Source: Thermostichus vulcanus str. 'Rupite'
GTDB lineage: Bacteria; Cyanobacteriota; Cyanobacteriia; Thermostichales; Thermostichaceae
Length of the DNA stretch: 46,769 bases
NCBI RefSeq assembly: GCF_022848905.1
Contig: NZ_JAFIRA010000031.1
Location: 1 to 46,769 of the forward strand
Direction of reading: 5' to 3'
Below the pieces are notes generated by a model. It was not told where the DNA came from. It saw nothing but the letters and a program-made list of their open reading frames with translations, and did no database searches. A program made the translations under genes and the position numbers. This document shows positions 46,027-46,769 of the stretch, piece after piece (the first letter of the stretch is position 1; every line of letters begins with the position of its first letter).

Positions 46027-46769
46027 TTGACACTCCCCCGGTTAGAAACCGGGGGATTCTCCCTTCTAGCTCCCCACAGCTTGAAGCTGTGAGGGATTCA
46101 TGGAGTTCAGGGGATTGCCAACTACCCCATCCCCTGAGCCGACCCTGCCTATTACGGGCAGGGCTTCTTTTAGACTCAAAGGACACGAAAACCCGTCCCA
46201 CTGGGCAATGTTCATTGCGGCATTCCAGTCTGCATCACAGCAATACCCGTCCTGCCCAGTGAACAGATGCCCACTCCTTTTCCCAATGGCCTCCGGCCCT
46301 GCGGAGCAGATCAATCCTGTCCTGTGGTCAGTTTTGGATGTGTAGGCAGCAGGGCGCTTGTGCAGCGTCCTACCCGCCATTTCCAGCTTGTAGGCAACCT
46401 TCCACTCCAAGTCGTAGTACGACCAGGTATGGCGCGATTTCCCGGCATCCGAACGCGCCTTTCGACTCTGTCTGGATTGGCGGATACCTGAGAGGTCTTC
46501 CATCCACACATCCGCATTTACCGCATTGGCAAACCGTACAATGCGACGGCTCACGGTGTGGTTGACCGCCCTCATCCAACGGGCTTCTTTGCGCTCCAGT
46601 CGCTTGAGTGCTCGGTATTTACCCGCCTGCTGCAACTGGGCGCGACGCTTCTGGAAACGCCGACGACGATAGGCTACCTCTCCACCCCCAAAAAACACCG
46701 CCCGACCCCAACGGGTGGCCGCCACTGCCAAACGGTTCTGCCCCCGGTCAACACCCAGTCGCTCCGTAC
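46027..46769 (-). mobile_element. IS200/IS605-type tnpB element, inverted (copy 3, partial)
   Basis: The right end, read on the minus strand, finishes with TCAA (46027-46030, seen as TTGA on plus). The same GC-rich palindrome (arms CCCCCGG/CCGGGGG, 46034-46054) and tnpB body as copy 2 follow. The left end is outside the window. The element sits inside a pentapeptide-repeat gene in antisense direction. In place of the CTTGCA/TGCAAG hairpin of copies 1 and 2 it has a different one (CACAGCTT/AAGCTGTG, 46075-46091). Confidence 0.88.
46066..46769 (-). CDS. tnpB: TnpB, C-terminal two-thirds (partial at window edge)
   Basis: The minus-strand frame runs off the window edge at 46769. It matches copy 2 almost residue for residue from [20 protein letters not shown] through the RuvC-II ([10 protein letters not shown]) and RuvC-III ([10 protein letters not shown]) motifs, with only small changes such as MNIAQW for MNLAQW. 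The last residues differ (NPSQLQAVGS in place of [10 protein letters not shown]) because the terminal hairpin was replaced. All three RuvC acids are present, so the nuclease may be functional if the unseen N-terminus is intact. Confidence 0.88.
   Translation of the reverse strand, partial: TERLGVDRGQNRLAVAATRWGRAVFFGGGEVAYRRRRFQKRRAQLQQAGKYRALKRLERKEARWMRAVNHTVSRRIVRFANAVNADVWMEDLSGIRQSRQSRKARSDAGKSRHTWSYYDLEWKVAYKLEMAGRTLHKRPAAYTSKTDHRTGLICSAGPEAIGKRSGHLFTGQDGYCCDADWNAAMNIAQWDGFSCPLSLKEALPVIGRVGSGDGVVGNPLNSMNPSQLQAVGS

Noticed and set aside
45585-46262. A 225-residue pentapeptide protein as a single intact gene
   Set aside because: The last 78 codons are antisense tnpB and element-end sequence, so the frame is an artefact of the insertion.

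Overview
The window is cyanobacterial. It carries petC-petA for the cytochrome b6f complex, ycf34, a DUF3067 gene, hemL, hemF, large PAS/GAF hybrid kinases, Uma2 nucleases and a pentapeptide-repeat gene. By eye the sequence is saturated with GGATCC, usually within GGGATCCC. This resembles a variant of the cyanobacterial HIP1 palindrome GCGATCGC and suggests a thermophilic Synechococcus/Thermostichus-type genome; that placement is inference.

Layout. Bases 1-387 hold the right end of a tnpB-only IS200/IS605-type element and the remnant of a DUF4351 gene. Bases 424-3926 are a three-gene operon: exported FAD oxidoreductase, small membrane protein and DUF815 ATPase. Bases 3933-5993 hold the DUF3067 gene facing petC-petA. 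Bases 6115-11768 hold a PhzF-family gene, a defective receiver domain, hemL and a type II P-type ATPase. Bases 11948-18333 are one very large hybrid histidine kinase broken by a second tnpB element and an in-frame TAG; a smaller kinase follows it (18320-19654).

Bases 19953-39724 form a defence island built on DNA phosphorothioation. Mostly on the minus strand, in transcription order, it has a PIN toxin-like gene, a small partner, a DUF4007 (SspB-like) gene, a large ATPase (SspC-like), a Uma2 nuclease, a PAPS-reductase-family sulfurtransferase (SspD/DndC-like), dptF-dptG-dptH (equivalent to SspFGH) and a DndA/SspA-type cysteine desulfurase. A second Uma2 gene lies on the plus strand between the DUF4007 gene and the ATPase. 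A phosphorothioation-associated putative methyltransferase with a duplicated flanking domain diverges from the PIN gene. The likely logic is that desulfurase, sulfurtransferase, ATPase and DUF4007 protein place sulfur in the DNA backbone, and DptFGH attack unmarked DNA. The dptFGH block has no GGATCC that I can find and about nine GCGATCGC sites, the reverse of everything around it. The restriction cassette therefore looks acquired from a GCGATCGC-type cyanobacterium and spliced into a resident modification locus.

Bases 39787-46769 return to housekeeping and small conserved genes: aroA, a DUF4332 gene, a polysaccharide deacetylase, a PspA/IM30-like gene, hemF, ycf34 and a small membrane protein. 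The window ends in a pentapeptide-repeat gene interrupted by a third, inverted copy of the tnpB element. All calls rest on reading motifs in the translated sequence; no searches were run.
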